Shown here piece after piece: positions 62,546-64,000 of a DNA stretch of 64,000 nt (its first letter is position 1; each line of letters begins with the position of its first letter). Location: the NCBI RefSeq assembly GCF_017874215.1, contig NZ_JAGGLB010000020.1, positions 124,001-188,000 of the forward strand, in the 5' to 3' direction. This DNA comes from Paenibacillus eucommiae. GTDB taxonomy: Bacteria > Bacillota > Bacilli > Paenibacillales > NBRC-103111. Under the pieces are notes generated by a model that saw only the letters and a list, made by a program, of their open reading frames with translations, was not told where the DNA came from and searched no databases. The position numbers were made by a program, and so were the translations under genes.

Positions 62546-64000
62546 TTATTTTCTGCTTGCTTCTTTGAAATCCACTGGTGTAACCCCAACATGCTTTTTG
62601 AAATATTTGCTAAAATAGGACATATTGTCAAATCCTAGCACCCCCGCCACATCTTGAATTTTAATGTCGCCTGAGTTTACTGAGGACAGCATTTCCTTGG
62701 CTTTGGCGATTTTGATCTGGATAATCCGCTCGGCGAGCGAACAGCCACTGATCTTATTGTACAGTCTGGACAAATAGTAAGAGCTCAAATGAACCTGCTT
62801 GGCAAGCTGGTGCAGGGACAGATCCCCATCAAGGTGCGTAAGGATATGCTGATCGATTTTATCGATGATTTTGGTTTTCAAATCGGTACGCTCCAGCTCC
62901 ATTTGTTCAAATATAAACTGGGAAAGCTTACTGTAATAGGTCAGCAGATCGTCCCAGTTCGCATGAGCCTGATAATTGCAGAGGAGCGTTAAATCCATTT
63001 GCCTCTCCAAGGCGCCGATTAATTTCCACTTGTTCAGATAGGTCAGGAACATCGCAGACATAGCGCAGAAAACTTCCATCTGCTGCGTAAAGCTCACAAA
63101 AACAGATTTCTGCACCACACTGAACAGCGCGCGCAATTGCTTGGCAAAGCCATCCAAATCCCTGGCTTCGAGCTGCGCCTTCAGCTGATTGATGCTGCGC
63201 TCTACCAGCGCATTCTCGTTAAGCAGCTCAGGATGAGAGGGCGCTTGTTCCGCTCGGTCGTCAATTACAATTTCATCCTCCAATCCAATGCCCCGCTGAA
63301 GCACGTCATACATCAGGTGATACTCTTGCTGCAGCTTCGACCACGCTTTAACAGGCTGCGACAAAATAAGCGAGATGGACAGATTCAGCACATGTCTGAC
63401 CGATTGCTGCACCTTCTCCAGCATCTCACCGATATACCAATGAAGCTTGCTGCTTCCATACAGAGCTCCATCTCCGTCAGACCCGCTAGCTTGAATGATC
63501 CAAACAATATAACGCTCATGCTTCGTTGAAAACAGCTTGCAGACAGGCGTTAAATATTCCTGGGCAATATTAGAAACGGCATATTCCAGCAAAATGCGGT
63601 CATTCGGGGAAAAATGCTCCGGCCAGCGGTCAATCCTTCCCATCATCAGTAATACATCGCCATCAACCCGAAGGGGCAGCTCCAAGAAATCCAGCTGTTC
63701 CTGCAAATGCGCAGCCTCAGCTTCGTCAAAGCCGCCCTCGATCAGCTTCACAAAGAAATCTTTGCGCAGCAGCGGCAGCGCTTCCTTGTACTGCAGCTTC
63801 GCCTTCTCCAGAATCTCACTATTATCTATGTCCTGCTCCATATCATTCAACGCGCGCCGCACCACAACCGTAATCACTTCAATATCCGCGGGCTTCAGCA
63901 AATAGTCATAGCTCCCCTGGCGCAGCGCAAAATGCAAATATTCATAATCGGAATAGCCCGACAAAAATACAATCGTACAGCGGCGCCATTGCTTACGCAC
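62546..64000 (-). CDS. Response regulator, YesN/AraC type (partial)
   Basis: The N-terminus lies beyond the window. The visible 484 codons begin inside the receiver domain after the phospho-acceptor (VFLSGYSDYEYLHFALRQGSYDYLLKPAD, with the conserved Lys). A long linker domain follows, then the AraC helix-turn-helix pair at the C-terminus (LSLHQLAKQVHLSSYYLSRLYNKISG and DVAGVLGFDNMSYFSKYFKKHVGVTPVDF). A YesM-type kinase is expected just outside the window. Position and class indicate control of the importer that follows. Confidence 0.92.
   Translation of the reverse strand: MRKQWRRCTIVFLSGYSDYEYLHFALRQGSYDYLLKPADIEVITVVVRRALNDMEQDIDNSEILEKAKLQYKEALPLLRKDFFVKLIEGGFDEAEAAHLQEQLDFLELPLRVDGDVLLMMGRIDRWPEHFSPNDRILLEYAVSNIAQEYLTPVCKLFSTKHERYIVWIIQASGSDGDGALYGSSKLHWYIGEMLEKVQQSVRHVLNLSISLILSQPVKAWSKLQQEYHLMYDVLQRGIGLEDEIVIDDRAEQAPSHPELLNENALVERSINQLKAQLEARDLDGFAKQLRALFSVVQKSVFVSFTQQMEVFCAMSAMFLTYLNKWKLIGALERQMDLTLLCNYQAHANWDDLLTYYSKLSQFIFEQMELERTDLKTKIIDKIDQHILTHLDGDLSLHQLAKQVHLSSYYLSRLYNKISGCSLAERIIQIKIAKAKEMLSSVNSGDIKIQDVAGVLGFDNMSYFSKYFKKHVGVTPVDFKEASRK

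Overview
The window looks like a chromosomal segment of a Paenibacillus-type Firmicute. The basis is gene content only: an S-layer-homology (SLH) anchored giant glycosidase, two LplB/LplC-type sugar ABC transporters with YesM/YesN-type regulators, an oatA-sigV-rsiV lysozyme-response module, bdbD-bdbC beside cadA, a TmrB homologue, strong AGGAGG ribosome binding sites and frequent TTG/GTG starts. I found no rRNA, tRNA, CRISPR array, prophage or recognisable transposase.

Layout. 1-2.5 kb: 3' part of a large DUF4132-like protein and a small partner (-). 2.7-5.5 kb: pepT, a UPF0316 membrane protein and a small coiled-coil protein, separated by dispersed palindromic repeats. 5.7-8.4 kb: Ldh2-type dehydrogenase, SDR dehydrogenase and a GntR/FCD repressor with two matching operator palindromes. 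8.5-12.1 kb: oatA-sigV-rsiV. 12.5-15 kb: alpha/beta hydrolase, a lipoprotein and a repeat-rich gap. 15-31 kb: a seven-gene glycan operon on the minus strand (LplB, LplC, solute-binding lipoprotein, GH20-like enzyme, six-hairpin glycosidase-like protein, SGNH esterase, 2294-aa GH39-like/LamG/SLH surface protein). Divergent from it is a YesM/YesN two-component system whose leader can form a long stem. 35-39 kb: an unknown beta-rich protein, an OmpR-type two-component system and a membrane-anchored alpha/beta hydrolase. 40-44 kb: arsR-bdbC-bdbD (-) and cadA (+), both promoters carrying the same operator. 44.6-47 kb: tmrB, a Gfo/Idh/MocA oxidoreductase and a lipoprotein. 47.3-53.8 kb: BtpA-family protein, GntR/UTRA repressor, PfkB kinase and a ribose-type ABC transporter. 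54.1-54.7 kb: an 11-copy 52-bp tandem array. 54.8-64 kb: GNAT acetyltransferase, Gfo/Idh/MocA plus FG-GAP pair, AraC regulator, a second LplBC-type transporter, and a YesN-type regulator cut by the window edge.

How the genes work together. Most of the window is sugar acquisition and its control, mixed with envelope defence (OatA/SigV/RsiV, TmrB) and metal/thiol homeostasis (CadA, ArsR, BdbCD). Several regulons can be read directly from paired operators at identifiable promoters.

The least explained feature is a modular family of dispersed intergenic repeats. It has an array of AACGATG-N5-CATCGTT palindromes and a second ~180-bp module with a 15-bp inverted repeat. They occur separately or joined, always in the same order, at six or more loci. 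The 52-bp tandem array and the leader stem of the YesMN operon are the other unexplained structures. All family assignments were made by reading motifs; no database search was run.
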